Shown in pieces: positions 52,501 to 53,880 of a DNA stretch of 64,000 nucleotides. Source of the stretch: Ahaetulla prasina (lineage: Eukaryota > Chordata > Lepidosauria > Squamata > Colubridae); the NCBI RefSeq assembly GCF_028640845.1, contig NC_080540.1, positions 131,282,420-131,346,419 on the forward strand, in the 5' to 3' direction. The number at the start of each line of letters is the position of its first letter. Position 1 is the stretch's first letter. Under the pieces are notes generated by a model. It saw only the letters and a program-made list of their open reading frames with translations, made no database searches and was not told the origin of the DNA. Made by a program: the position numbers and the translations under genes.

Positions 52501-52995
52501 TCCTTTCCTAGTATATCTGGGAACACATTTTAAAGCCCAACTGGTTTTTTTATGGTCGTTTTATTTAAATGCTTTCAATTAGTGTGTTCCCTCTAAATTG
52601 ATTCAAAATGTTTAAACGAACCAAAGGCAATTTGTCCCTGAAGATAGAGTGATGCTATTAGAAGAAACTTCCCAGAAACGGCTAAGTAATTTGATTTGAC
52701 TGGGACTTTTGAGTCTGCCTAGTCCTTTGTGCGGAGAGCGTGTCTTTAATTCAGAATTTGATTCTGAGGAAGCCTCGGCACATCTGAGGGCTTCTGAGGT
52801 TTGTGTGTGTGTGTGGTTAATTTGGATTTTGATCTGTACTTCCCCTTTCTCTGCCAATTAATAGGGGTCCAGCCTGTTTCCTTTTCTGATTGGGAGAAGA
52901 TTGATGCTGTTGAAGTGGCAAGAGGCAAATTGGCCGGAAAGACTCGGGAGAAAATAGTCGATCAGGAGGAAATGCTAGAATTGATTGGACAATGA
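1489..52995 (+). CDS. FDXR: FDXR, NADPH:adrenodoxin (ferredoxin) oxidoreductase, mitochondrial; whole gene, 12 coding exons
   Basis: FDXR is a mitochondrial FAD enzyme. It passes electrons from NADPH to ferredoxins (FDX1/FDX2) for steroid hydroxylation by mitochondrial P450s, Fe-S cluster assembly and heme A synthesis (established). The spliced exons give 1485 nt, 494 residues plus stop, close to the family length. Residues 1-35 are basic with no acidic residue, as expected for a mitochondrial targeting peptide. The FAD-binding glycine motif GSGPAGFY is at 46-53. The NADPH-binding motif GHGNVALD is at 185-192; the human enzyme has Q in place of H. GRRGPLQ follows at 229-235, and the C-terminal FAD motif [11 protein letters not shown] is at 399-409. 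All introns are GT-AG and the phases agree throughout. The ATG at 1489 is chosen because an in-frame TGA lies 24 nt upstream. Oddities: exon 9 is present three times, a decayed exon 5 copy lies in intron 5, and the introns are greatly enlarged by transposons. Confidence 0.96.
1571..2107. other. Start of intron 1, no feature beyond low complexity
   Basis: Begins with the exon 1 donor. It contains an A/G-rich stretch near 1760-1830, including a short run of G. Frames are open on both strands for about 200 bp but show no domain; they result from biased composition. Confidence 0.5.
2108..2464 (+). mobile_element. L2-like LINE, 5'-truncated 3' end
   Basis: The first part translates to the C-terminal end of the reverse-transcriptase ORF seen intact at 7455-8450 (a [19 protein letters not shown] stretch, then [10 protein letters not shown]). 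It ends with the family's hairpin tail: CCGCCCTGAGTCC, a short loop, then GGGCGGTATAAAAATC. An (AAAT)n tail reaches 2464. Only about 350 bp of the element is present. Confidence 0.85.
3009..3372. mobile_element. MITE, AGGTAGTCCTTGACTTA family, copy 1
   Basis: Non-coding element about 360 bp long with terminal inverted repeats. The left end reads AGGCAATCCTTGAATTATGA and the right end TTGAGGACTATCTGTAT. The interior carries the family's repeated TTGTTAAGTGAATC blocks. Related copies are at 3503, 6545, 29577 and 57641. The superfamily is not certain; no clear target duplication is visible. Confidence 0.8.
3503..4402. mobile_element. MITE, AGGTAGTCCTTGACTTA family, copy 2, split by another element
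   Basis: The left end TATAGGTAGTCCTTGACTCA starts at 3501-3503, and the right end TAAGTCGAAGACTACCTATA ends at about 4400. The orientation is opposite to copy 1. The interior is broken between about 3845 and 4357 by a second TIR element, so the insertion order is readable: this copy is older than the element inside it. Confidence 0.8.
3845..4357. mobile_element. TIR element, CGTATTTTTCAGAGTATAAGA family, copy 1 (nested)
   Basis: The ends are inverted: TATTTTTCAGAGTATTAAAT near 3850 and CTTATACTCTGAAAAATACG near 4354. An inner GATGCACCT matches the reverse complement of GGCGCATC at the other end. It is non-coding and has A-rich internal sequence. A second copy at 15855-18153 is split by a CR1 LINE. 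Confidence 0.75.
4403..5834. other. Intron 1 interior, nothing recognised
   Basis: AT-rich intron sequence. I see no exon, named repeat or structured RNA. Short open frames on both strands show no conserved domain. Confidence 0.5.
5835..6066 (+). mobile_element. tRNA-derived SINE, copy 1
   Basis: Pol III promoter-like sequences are present near the 5' end: a degenerate A box (GTGGTAGTGCAGTAGAG) and a B box (AGTTCAAATCTC). The body follows, with GGCTCAAGGTTGACTCAGCC, then GCGGTATATAAGTCTAAGTG and a (CTATTG)n tail. Other copies are at 14606 and 58612, both inverted. It is a squamate SINE family; I do not give a database name. Confidence 0.85.
6545..6938. mobile_element. MITE, AGGTAGTCCTTGACTTA family, copy 3, next to exon 2 acceptor
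   Basis: The left end ACAGGTAGTCCTTGACTTAA is at 6545 and the right end TAAGTCAAGGACTACCTTAT at 6921-6940. The element stops about 30 bp before the exon 2 acceptor; only the pyrimidine tract lies between. The intron's branch point probably falls in, or just after, MITE sequence. Confidence 0.85.
6969..7066 (+). CDS. FDXR: FDXR exon 2 (FAD-binding motif)
   Basis: 98 bp, residues 28-60. The acceptor is ctctcag|GT and the donor AAG|gtaatg. It encodes [20 protein letters not shown], containing the dinucleotide-binding GxGxxG of the FAD Rossmann fold and nearly identical to the mammalian enzyme. A MITE ends about 30 bp upstream of the acceptor, so the branch point may lie inside transposon sequence. 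Confidence 0.97.
7238..8450 (-). mobile_element. L2-like LINE, 5'-truncated, with RT C-terminal half open
   Basis: The minus strand carries an open frame of 331 codons (8450-7455). It starts inside the reverse-transcriptase domain: [20 protein letters not shown], then the catalytic YADD at residues 52-55, then the thumb and C-terminal region with [24 protein letters not shown] and [18 protein letters not shown]. The hairpin tail and (AAAT)n at 7320-7238 mark its 3' end. The endonuclease and the N-terminal RT are missing, so it cannot move by itself. The frame is unbroken, which suggests a recent insertion. The assignment to the L2 branch of the CR1 superfamily comes from motif style. Confidence 0.9.
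8451..9530. other. Intron 2, old repeat remnants only
   Basis: At 8580-8825 an old LINE-like tail is suggested by a [12 protein letters not shown] reading, then AGTTGCCCAGAATGGGTGGG and (GAAT)n. The rest, to about 9530, shows nothing I can name. A C-run followed by an A-run lies at 8960-8980. Confidence 0.45.
9530..10680 (-). mobile_element. Possible L1-related fragment, minus strand
   Basis: The plus strand is pyrimidine-rich and AT-rich, as in the L1-like insertion at 11332-14065. A minus-strand frame of 73 codons (10604-10383) reads as a heptad-rich coiled coil with [19 protein letters not shown], as in LINE ORF1 proteins. A (CCCT)n tract is at 9602-9640. At 9950-10060 a MIR/tRNA-SINE-like stretch is suggested by CACTGTGAGGTGGGTTGG. 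No ends were identified, so this is tentative. Confidence 0.4.
10681..11035. repeat. Palindromic MITE-like sequence
   Basis: It opens with CAGAGCTCCCCAAACTTTTT, typical of hAT-like MITE ends. At about 10778-10821 a near-perfect palindrome pairs CATTTGCACGAGTGGC with GCCACTCGTGCAAATG around a short GC-rich centre. The right end (GAGGACTACCTGTAT at about 11020-11034) is a fragment of the AGGTAGTCCT MITE family. Exact borders are unclear. Confidence 0.6.
11332..14065 (-). mobile_element. L1-like retrotransposon insertion with 14-bp target duplication, internally deleted
   Basis: The identical 14-mer TCTAAGTTAAGCTT flanks the element at 11318-11331 and 14066-14079. At the left border a T-run (poly-A on the minus strand) begins, so the element reads right to left. 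Its 5' end (14065 down to about 13740) is GC-rich, like an L1 5' UTR. An ORF1-like coiled-coil, Lys/Glu-rich frame follows at 13092-12613. No reverse-transcriptase motif is present, so ORF2 is largely missing. The 3' part holds an imperfect tandem repeat of period 156 bp (12094 and 12250). A TIR element is nested at 11485-11867. L1-type mobilisation is inferred from the target duplication and poly-A. Confidence 0.75.
11485..11867. mobile_element. TIR element, TACCGTATATACTCGAG family, nested in the L1-like element
   Basis: The ends are inverted: TACCGTATATACTCGAGTAT at 11485 and ATATTCGAGTATATACGGTA ending at 11867. CTCGGCTTATACTCG occurs repeatedly inside in both orientations. The dinucleotide TA borders it, so a TA target site is possible. 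It is non-coding; the open frames across it come from the repeated unit. Confidence 0.8.
14080..14605. other. Intron 2 segment, nothing recognised
   Basis: Follows the right target duplication of the L1-like insertion and runs to the SINE at 14606. I recognise no repeat or coding segment; weak open frames exist on both strands. Confidence 0.45.
14606..14850 (-). mobile_element. tRNA-derived SINE, copy 2
   Basis: Same family as 5835-6066, inverted. The minus strand begins AGAGCCACGGTGGCGCAGTG (A-box region), then reads GTTAGAGTGCAGTACTGCAG and a GTTCGAATCTCACC B box. It ends in the ATATAAGTCTAAGTGCTATT tail. Confidence 0.88.
14851..15854. other. Intron 2 segment with CT microsatellite
   Basis: A (CT)n tract lies at about 14973-14998. 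I identified nothing else; no exon and no named repeat. Confidence 0.45.
16135..17800 (+). mobile_element. CR1 LINE, 5'-truncated, RT domain with frameshifts
   Basis: Translation from 16256 gives the linker and reverse transcriptase of a CR1 [57 protein letters not shown], the catalytic FADD, then LGVLVDN and [20 protein letters not shown]. The frame shifts near 16460 and again near 17350-17480, so no intact protein remains; the endonuclease is missing. The 3' end is the typical CR1 end GGACTAGAAGGCCTCCAAGG, then TCCCTTCCAACTCT, and it runs into a pentamer microsatellite. The element sits inside a TIR transposon. Confidence 0.95.
17798..17935 (+). repeat. Pentanucleotide microsatellite (TGTTA/CGTTA)n at CR1 3' end
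   Basis: Runs directly from the CR1 tail. About six TGTTA units are followed by exactly sixteen CGTTA units (17831-17910) and then five TGTTA units. The open frames across this tract are meaningless. Confidence 0.95.
18154..19555. other. Intron 2 segment with CA repeat and SINE remnant
   Basis: An interrupted (CA)n microsatellite lies at about 18519-18626. At 18641-18880 there is a degenerate SINE-like stretch with GCCAGTCACTCTCTCTCAGA and CAATGGCAAACCACTTCTGA, motifs common in squamate SINEs. The rest shows nothing I can name. Confidence 0.55.
19556..21190 (+). mobile_element. Old L2-like LINE remnant, interrupted by an hAT element
   Basis: At 19565-19622 a degenerate [19 protein letters not shown] reading matches the L2 RT C-terminus. 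Host sequence resumes at 20614 after the hAT insertion, and further weak coding similarity (NEIPLK, then a LRW reading) appears at 21030-21110. A tRNA-SINE-like stretch with GGCAAGGTGTTTTGGAAGTG (20815-20834) and a (CATT)n tract (20730-20771) lie between. The assignment is low-identity and read by eye. Confidence 0.45.
19629..20613. mobile_element. hAT-type non-autonomous transposon with 8-bp target duplication
   Basis: The terminal inverted repeats are CAGGGGTGAAAT (19629) and ATTTCACCCCTG (ending 20613). Both are flanked by the same 8-mer, ATGTGACT (19621-19628 and 20614-20621), the hallmark of hAT insertion. The interior holds palindromic AAAGC/CCTCTG blocks and two (TG)n tracts at about 20286-20310 and 20400-20440. 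No transposase is encoded. A second family member is at 28946-29545. Confidence 0.92.
21191..21299 (-). mobile_element. LINE 3'-tail fragment
   Basis: AATTCAAACCTTTATTGTCA, then GTACAGCATGTGTACAGTGA, resembles the 3' end of a squamate CR1/L3-type LINE in minus orientation. It directly adjoins the L2 insertion. The LINE RT fragment beyond that insertion (24005-24540) may belong to the same element. Confidence 0.45.
21300..23645 (-). mobile_element. L2-like LINE, about 2.3 kb, linker plus RT, frameshifted
   Basis: Longer copy of the family at 7238-8450. Read on the minus strand from 23645: the endonuclease-RT linker ([20 protein letters not shown]), RT motifs ([20 protein letters not shown], then [20 protein letters not shown]), [10 protein letters not shown], the thumb, then [18 protein letters not shown] and [10 protein letters not shown]. 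It ends in the hairpin tail at 21375-21340 and (AAAT)n near 21300. The coding sequence is split over several frames (breaks near 22735, 22430 and 21900), so it is inactive. The endonuclease is missing. Confidence 0.92.
23735..24006 (-). mobile_element. tRNA-SINE with L2-type tail
   Basis: On the minus strand it begins GGGCCTCTGGTGGCTCAACA (A-box region) and has a GGTTCAAGCC-like B box. The shared SINE body follows (AAGGTTGACTCAGCCTTCCA). It ends in a CGCCCTGAGTC...GGGCGGGATATAAATGCAAA tail that matches the L2-like LINE 3' hairpin. The shared tail suggests that the L2 machinery mobilises this SINE (inference). Confidence 0.75.
24007..24540 (-). mobile_element. LINE reverse-transcriptase C-terminal fragment
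   Basis: The minus-strand frame from 24426 reads [20 protein letters not shown], then [20 protein letters not shown], a typical non-LTR RT C-terminal region (the usual form is FYxSxIESVLTxxIxVWY). Downstream on the minus strand, CTCCTGCCGTCGGGAAGGAG reads LLPSGR, also typical of this region. The clade is uncertain (L2- or Rex-like). Confidence 0.7.
24541..25139. other. Intron 2 segment, SINE remnant only
   Basis: At 24950-25070 a degenerate SINE-like stretch has CAAGGTTTTTTGGAAGTGGT and TTGCCATTGCCTCCC. The rest is AT-rich intron DNA with no recognised element. Confidence 0.45.
25140..25433. mobile_element. hAT-like MITE, CAGGGGTGTCAAACT family, copy 1, split by another MITE
   Basis: The ends are CAGGTGTCAAACTCCTGG (25140) and CCAGTTTGACACCCCTG (ending 25433). 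The element is interrupted at 25221-25375. Its own target duplication is not clear. Another copy without the interruption lies at 63431-63557. Confidence 0.8.
25221..25375. mobile_element. hAT-like MITE, CAGTRGTGGGTT family, nested, with 8-bp target duplication
   Basis: The ends are CAGTAGTGGGTT (25221) and AACCCACCACTG (ending 25375). Flanks ATGGGCAT (25213-25220) and ATGGGTAT (25376-25383) match at 7 of 8 bases, which fits an aged hAT target duplication. Confidence 0.82.
25438..26329. other. Intron 2 segment with short tandem repeats
   Basis: A (TGTC)n/(CATC)n compound microsatellite lies at about 25768-25822. No exon or named transposon is seen. Confidence 0.45.
26330..26690 (+). mobile_element. 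Degenerate retroposon sequence, Sauria-SINE-like
   Basis: At 26370-26430 the phrase TGGCCGGATGCCCTTCCTGT occurs, common in reptile repeats. At 26540-26650, GTGAGCTCCTGTTGTTTGAT, then ACCTAGCAGTTCGAAAGCAT and a GGGTACCAC stretch, matches the body of the Sauria SINE seen at 34746-35107. Both are decayed and lack clear ends. Confidence 0.55.
26691..27654. other. End of intron 2, nothing recognised
   Basis: AT-rich sequence leading to the exon 3 acceptor. I see no recognisable repeat or coding segment. Confidence 0.45.
27655..27750 (+). CDS. FDXR: FDXR exon 3
   Basis: 96 bp, residues 61-92, phase 0 at both ends. The acceptor is tctccag|CAT and the donor AAG|gttggt. It contains [20 protein letters not shown], the conserved FDXR/glutamate-synthase-like segment of the FAD domain. 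It is separated from exon 2 by the 20.6 kb repeat-filled intron 2. Confidence 0.97.
27751..28731. other. Intron 3, nothing recognised
   Basis: 981 bp between exons 3 and 4. There is an A-run at about 28027-28036, but no transposon or conserved structure that I can identify. Confidence 0.45.
28732..28854 (+). CDS. FDXR: FDXR exon 4
   Basis: 123 bp, residues 93-133, phase 0 at both ends. The acceptor is ctccccag|AAT and the donor TTG|gtaagt. It begins [20 protein letters not shown] and ends [11 protein letters not shown], the same 41-residue length as the human exon. An hAT-type MITE begins 91 bp after the donor. Confidence 0.97.
28946..29545. mobile_element. hAT-type MITE with ladder of palindromes, near exon 4 donor
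   Basis: The ends are CAGTGGTGAAAT (28946) and ATTTCACCCCTG (ending 29545). The flanks CGTCAGAG (28938-28945) and CATCAGAG (29546-29553) match at 7 of 8 bases. The interior (29030-29430) consists of repeated inverted blocks: CTTTTAAAAG, ACAACCTCTTC/GAAGAGGTTGT, and GATCGTCAGAGG with its complements. Same family as 19629-20613. The minus and plus frames here reflect the repeats only. Confidence 0.9.
29577..29962. mobile_element. MITE, AGGTAGTCCTTGACTTA family, copy 4
   Basis: The left end TAGAGTAGTCCTTGACTTAC is at about 29577 and the right end ATTGAGGACTACCTATAT ends at about 29962. It has the family interior with TTAACAACTG blocks. It lies about 30 bp after the hAT element in intron 4. Confidence 0.82.
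29963..31189. other. Intron 4 segment, nothing recognised
   Basis: No named repeat or exon. The open frame at 30970-31350 runs from intron into the L1 insertion and is not a gene. Confidence 0.5.
31206..31850 (+). mobile_element. L1 LINE 3' end, 5'-truncated, 16-bp target duplication
   Basis: The 16-mer AAGATGTAGGATGTAA flanks the insertion exactly at 31190-31205 and 31851-31866. The element holds the C-terminus of L1 ORF2 in one frame: [20 protein letters not shown], an in-frame TAG where Trp is usual (the HMWWTC motif), then [36 protein letters not shown], and a stop at 31647-31649. A 3' UTR and an A-rich tail (ending TATCAAAAAA) follow. The perfect target duplication and nearly open frame point to a recent insertion. 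Confidence 0.95.
31867..32312. other. Intron 4 segment, nothing recognised
   Basis: Sequence between the L1 target duplication and the pentamer repeat. No exon or named repeat seen. Confidence 0.45.
32313..32445 (-). repeat. Pentanucleotide microsatellite (CATAA)n = (TTATG)n at CR1 3' end
   Basis: About 26 uninterrupted CATAA units. It directly abuts the 3' end of a minus-strand CR1 LINE, as (TGTTA)n does at 17798. The pentamer is the same when read on the LINE strand. Confidence 0.95.
32437..32915 (-). mobile_element. CR1 LINE 3' end, 5'-truncated
   Basis: The minus-strand frame (32904-32503) reads [40 protein letters not shown], then [20 protein letters not shown], and ends in the CR1 stop region. 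The 3' end is GGACTAGAAGACCTCCAGGG, then TCCGTTCCAACTCTTATG. It is closely related to the CR1 at 16135-17800. The ctctgcactctttctag sequence is duplicated at its 5' edge (32862-32900). Confidence 0.93.
33022..33156. mobile_element. hAT-type hairpin MITE with perfect 8-bp target duplication, beside exon 5
   Basis: The ends are CAGGGGTCTTCAACC (33022) and GGTTGGAGACCCCTG (ending 33156). The 8-mer CTGTAAAG flanks it exactly (33014-33021 and 33157-33164). The inside is one long hairpin: GACTTCAACTCCCAGAATTC pairs with GAATTCTGGGAATTGAAGTC around GCCAGAAAAGCTGGC. The right target copy ends 22 bp before exon 5. Confidence 0.95.
33187..33300 (+). CDS. FDXR: FDXR exon 5
   Basis: 114 bp, residues 134-171, phase 0 at both ends. 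The acceptor is cttcttgcag|TGT and the donor AAT|gtaagg. It contains [17 protein letters not shown] and [14 protein letters not shown], both conserved in FDXR. A hairpin MITE and its duplicated target site end 22 bp before the exon. A decayed second copy of this exon lies at about 34042-34130. Confidence 0.97.
34042..34130 (+). pseudogene. FDXR: Decayed duplicate of FDXR exon 5 in intron 5
   Basis: The cttcttgcag acceptor at 34047-34056 is followed by sequence that matches the start of exon 5 base for base over long runs, including GAATTCCTGGGGAGG. It carries a 2-nt insertion right after the acceptor, further small indels and in-frame stops (a TAG or TGA within the first 20 codons, depending on frame). 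Homology fades after about 75 bp and no good donor follows. It sits between the real exon 5 and exon 6, so it is a tandem exon duplication that has degenerated. Splicing it in would introduce a premature stop. Confidence 0.85.
34150..34251 (+). CDS. FDXR: FDXR exon 6 (NADPH-binding motif)
   Basis: 102 bp, residues 172-205, phase 0 at both ends. The acceptor is tgttctag|CTG and the donor CGG|gtaagt. It encodes [19 protein letters not shown], the Rossmann motif that binds NADPH. The His at residue 186 replaces the Gln of the human enzyme. Confidence 0.97.
34252..34745. other. Intron 6, first part, nothing recognised
   Basis: Follows the exon 6 donor. It is pyrimidine-rich around 34560-34625, with no named repeat or exon. 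Confidence 0.45.
34746..35107 (-). mobile_element. Sauria SINE (tRNA head, BovB-type tail)
   Basis: The minus strand begins GGGACATGGTGGCTCAGTTG and contains a tRNA-like A box and a B box (GCGGTTCAAAATCCC). GGTGAGCTCCCGTTACTTGT, CCAACCTAGCAGTTCGAAAG and GGCCACATGATCACGGAGAC follow, and it ends near TCACCTTTACC. This matches the established Sauria SINE of squamates, whose 3' end is shared with BovB LINEs. It is nearly full length. Confidence 0.9.
35108..35706. other. Intron 6, last part
   Basis: C-run at 35456-35466. A long pyrimidine tract precedes the exon 7 acceptor. Nothing else recognised. Confidence 0.45.
35707..35814 (+). CDS. FDXR: FDXR exon 7
   Basis: 108 bp, residues 206-241, phase 0 at both ends. 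The acceptor is ccttctag|AAA, after a long pyrimidine tract, and the donor is AAG|gtaaaa. It contains TDIT and [17 protein letters not shown]. The paired Arg of GRRGPLQ contact the NADPH 2'-phosphate in this family (established). Confidence 0.97.
35815..37281. other. Intron 7, nothing recognised
   Basis: 1467 bp with one C-run near 36150-36163. It is nearly free of recognisable young transposons, unlike the neighbouring introns. Confidence 0.5.
37282..37366 (+). CDS. FDXR: FDXR exon 8
   Basis: 85 bp, residues 242-269 plus one nucleotide of residue 270 (Asp). The acceptor is aaccttcag|GAA and the donor AAG|gtgagg. It encodes [20 protein letters not shown]. It ends in phase 1, which is what every copy of exon 9 requires. 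Confidence 0.96.
37367..38390. other. Intron 8, first part, old MITE fragment
   Basis: At about 37440-37680, TTTAACAACTGTAATTGGAA and GTGGGTCATTAAGTGAGGAC resemble an old relative of the AGGTAGTCCT MITE family. The rest shows nothing I recognise. Confidence 0.4.
38390..39108. mobile_element. TIR element, GGGAAACAGGGTA end family, copy 1
   Basis: Its 3' part has AGGGCTTATTTTGCGGGGAG, GGTCTTATTTTTAGGGAAAC and the end CAGGGTA at about 39107. It is preceded by GC-rich tandem-like units at 38640-38770 (ACACTTGCCTCACCTCGCAG, repeated at 38729). A relative with both ends is at 50200-50720. The left end is not clear. The part from 38650 is duplicated at 44917. Confidence 0.6.
40300..40615 (-). mobile_element. 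Degenerate non-LTR reverse-transcriptase remnant, copy in block A
   Basis: The minus-strand frame from 40490 reads [20 protein letters not shown], then [20 protein letters not shown]. This resembles the region after the RT palm in several LINE clades (KxxVMVF, then a YLGxxFTKDGKM-like stretch and xxRxNAGRK). Short and decayed, clade unknown. Duplicated at 46568-46883. Confidence 0.55.
41270..41469 (+). CDS. FDXR: FDXR exon 9, copy 1
   Basis: 200 bp, residues 270-336. The acceptor is aattttcag|AC and the donor GAA|gtacga. It encodes [20 protein letters not shown], then a [14 protein letters not shown] segment and IQLAVNRLE. It enters in phase 1 and leaves in phase 0, so two copies in series would be out of frame: the second copy would read into a TGA at its ninth codon. 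Copy 1 lies in duplication block A, upstream of the Gypsy fragment. The sequence does not tell which of the three copies is used. Confidence 0.85.
41640..42880 (+). pseudogene. pol: Gypsy reverse transcriptase-RNase H region, frameshifted
   Basis: Visible RT motifs: [45 protein letters not shown], and the catalytic YLDD in [12 protein letters not shown] (42066-42101). These are followed by [14 protein letters not shown], typical of Ty3/Gypsy, and an RNase H region with [18 protein letters not shown] and a [18 protein letters not shown] end. The frame is broken near 41740, 42015 and 42640-42720, so the product is inactive. Confidence 0.93.
42990..44110 (+). pseudogene. pol: Gypsy integrase region, frameshifted
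   Basis: The zinc-binding HHCC region is visible in pieces: [20 protein letters not shown], then CVPCRQAK. The catalytic core shows [20 protein letters not shown], a PETGG-type segment and [30 protein letters not shown] segment and a [19 protein letters not shown] segment follow; both are common at the C-terminus of chromoviral integrases. Frames change near 43195, 43310, 43430-43560 and 43975. Confidence 0.9.
44190..44345 (+). pseudogene. Gypsy chromodomain-like C-terminus
   Basis: [20 protein letters not shown] followed by an out-of-frame [14 protein letters not shown] stretch matches the aromatic-cage part of chromodomains at the end of chromoviral integrases (YLVKWKGY...W). One frameshift lies near 44275. 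Such domains guide integration to particular chromatin (established for chromoviruses). Confidence 0.8.
44372..44916 (+). repeat. 3' LTR of the Gypsy element
   Basis: About 545 bp starting TGTGACCCAGG and ending GAACA, the usual TG...CA. A TATAAATA box lies at 44657-44664 and an AATAAA at 44844-44849, in the order expected of an LTR with U3, R and U5. The purine-rich CCGGGGAAGGG at about 44341-44351 may be part of the polypurine tract. No second LTR is in the window. Confidence 0.85.
44657..44664 (+). promoter_or_regulatory. LTR TATA box
   Basis: TATAAATA within the LTR, followed at about 185 bp by the AATAAA at 44844. It is the likely core promoter of the element (inference). Confidence 0.6.
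46568..46883 (-). mobile_element. Degenerate non-LTR reverse-transcriptase remnant, copy in block B
   Basis: Duplicate of 40300-40615 with an unchanged 61-codon minus-strand frame. See that entry for motifs. Confidence 0.55.
47543..47742 (+). CDS. FDXR: FDXR exon 9, copy 2 (duplicate)
   Basis: I see no difference from copy 1 in the exon or its splice sites (aattttcag acceptor, gtacga donor), at an offset of 6273 bp. It lies in duplication block B, downstream of the Gypsy LTR. It is intact and usable with exon 8 and exon 10, but only as an alternative to copies 1 and 3. It may instead be the same locus from the second haplotype. Confidence 0.75.
48149..48997 (+). repeat. Duplication block C (contains exon 9 copy 3)
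   Basis: Tandem repeat of 47293-48151. It begins at GGGTTCCATTCCAAGCTTGA and ends at CATCTTAAGATGGG, where unique sequence (CTCCCATTCCATTCAG) leads to exon 10. The junction has short homology (GATGGG-TCC-ATTCCA). Relative to B it lacks about 10 nt between its start and exon 9, mostly C-run bases, and it is otherwise nearly identical. Confidence 0.93.
48390..48589 (+). CDS. FDXR: FDXR exon 9, copy 3 (duplicate)
   Basis: The third copy of exon 9, 847 bp downstream of copy 2 and apparently identical in sequence and splice sites. Upstream of it, block C lacks about 10 nt relative to block B over 150 bp, mainly in C-runs and short motifs. Losses of that kind suggest poor consensus quality. It is the copy nearest exon 10 and so may be the one belonging to the true contiguous locus. 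Confidence 0.75.
49115..49286 (+). CDS. FDXR: FDXR exon 10
   Basis: 172 bp, residues 337-393 plus one nucleotide. The acceptor is ggactgtgcag|GGG and the donor CCAG|gttagt. It contains [20 protein letters not shown], then [20 protein letters not shown], matching the second half of the FAD domain of FDXR. The exon joins exon 11 across a split Gly codon. Confidence 0.97.
49635..49808 (+). CDS. FDXR: FDXR exon 11
   Basis: 174 bp, residues 394-451 plus one nucleotide of Gly452. The acceptor is gtttttcag|GG. It encodes [20 protein letters not shown], the conserved C-terminal FAD/NADP contact. The in-frame donor is CGAG|gtgtgt. A stronger-looking gtaagt lies 4 nt further on, but using it would shift exon 12 out of frame. 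Confidence 0.95.
49809..50199. other. Intron 11, first part, nothing recognised
   Basis: A-rich sequence with an open frame of about 140 codons (49827-50246). It is low in complexity, without a domain, and extends into the neighbouring TIR element. It is not a gene. Confidence 0.5.
50200..50720. mobile_element. TIR element, GGGAAACAGGGTA end family, complete copy
   Basis: The left end TACCCTGTTTCACCAAAAAT (50200) and the right end TTTTCAGGGAAACACGGTA (ending 50720) are inverted and bordered by TA. The interior is palindromic: AGGCCTTCAGGAAAGCCTTG at about 50537 is the complement of sequence at about 50466. AAATAAGACC/CTTATTTT blocks recur near both ends. Non-coding. A Tc1/mariner-like TA target is possible. 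Confidence 0.8.
50992..51207. mobile_element. hAT-type MITE with perfect 8-bp target duplication
   Basis: The ends are CAGGGGTCAGCAACC (50992) and GGTTGCCGACCCCTG (ending 51207). The 8-mer GCATAAAC flanks it exactly (50984-50991 and 51208-51215). 216 bp, non-coding; it contains GGCTCTCTGAGTGTTTAAGG, a phrase common in hAT MITEs of this kind. Confidence 0.93.
51216..52864. other. Intron 11, last part
   Basis: A T-run of 23 lies at 52265-52287 and a (TG)n tract at about 52801-52815, just before exon 12. No named transposon is recognised. Confidence 0.5.
52865..52995 (+). CDS. FDXR: FDXR exon 12 (C-terminus and stop)
   Basis: 131 bp with TGA at 52993-52995, residues 452-494. The acceptor is aattaatag|GG. 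It encodes [20 protein letters not shown], then [16 protein letters not shown], matching the mammalian C-terminus. The acceptor has a rather short pyrimidine tract. Confidence 0.97.
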
Positions 52996-53880
52996 GACCG
53001 GACTTGCCCAAGATTATCAACCTAATACTCCTACACAATTCAAAGGTTGCAACAGATTGTGCAGTTCCCTTGTACTGCTGTACAGATATACCACTAACAA
53101 TATCTGTTGGTTTTGAATGTCTACATTGGTTGTGGGTACCAAAAGCTTGTTGCTGTCCCAAGCGATGGATTTCATCTATAGTCTGGTGCATCCATTGTGT
53201 TTTTTGAACTGGGGAGCCCTTTGTTACTCTGAAAATGCTCTAAACAGGAGCAGTTCTCTCTTTAGCTTGATCCCTGTAGAAAAGGGGAGGAGGAGCAGAC
53301 AAAGTCTTTCAGAGTTTCAATTTCAGAGATTTATCAACTGGTGTAAGTGCCTTATCTGCCTTTGCAAAGATTTGAGGTTTGTTTTGTAGGCTAGAGTGGG
53401 GATTGAGAGTGGTGGTCCTGTTTTGTTTTATTCCAATCGCAACTCCACATATACAAACCAGTTGAAGAAACTTGGACATGATTTCCACCACGATTTCTCT
53501 TGTCACTGTATTTCTACTGGATTTTTGTCATTAGATCTGATGCCATGACAGCCTTCATTCATAGAAGAGTCACAATTAAATTCACATAGCATTCCACATC
53601 AGTTTGTCAGCCTTACAAATGCTTGAAGTAAATTAAATAAATGAATACAATTTATAGGTTGCTTTGAACATTCTGGATGTAAAGGTAAAAATCAGTGTTA
53701 CTCTAGAGGAAAGGAGATAAATTTGGATTTAGTAATCATGAGGATAAGTCAGAGAGGAAAGGCAATATCAGTCACTTTTCTTATTAGCTCTGGAATTCTT
53801 TCCTGCTCACATTCTGACTTTGCTGTCCAATTGTGTATTGTATGATCATTTTTAAAAATAAAGCTCTTTCTCAAACGGTG
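52996..53880 (+). other. FDXR: FDXR 3' UTR and candidate polyadenylation signals
   Basis: Non-coding sequence after the stop. AATAAA hexamers occur at 53636-53641 and 53857-53862; either could end the transcript. No obvious transposon interrupts the stretch. The real end cannot be chosen without transcript data. Confidence 0.55.
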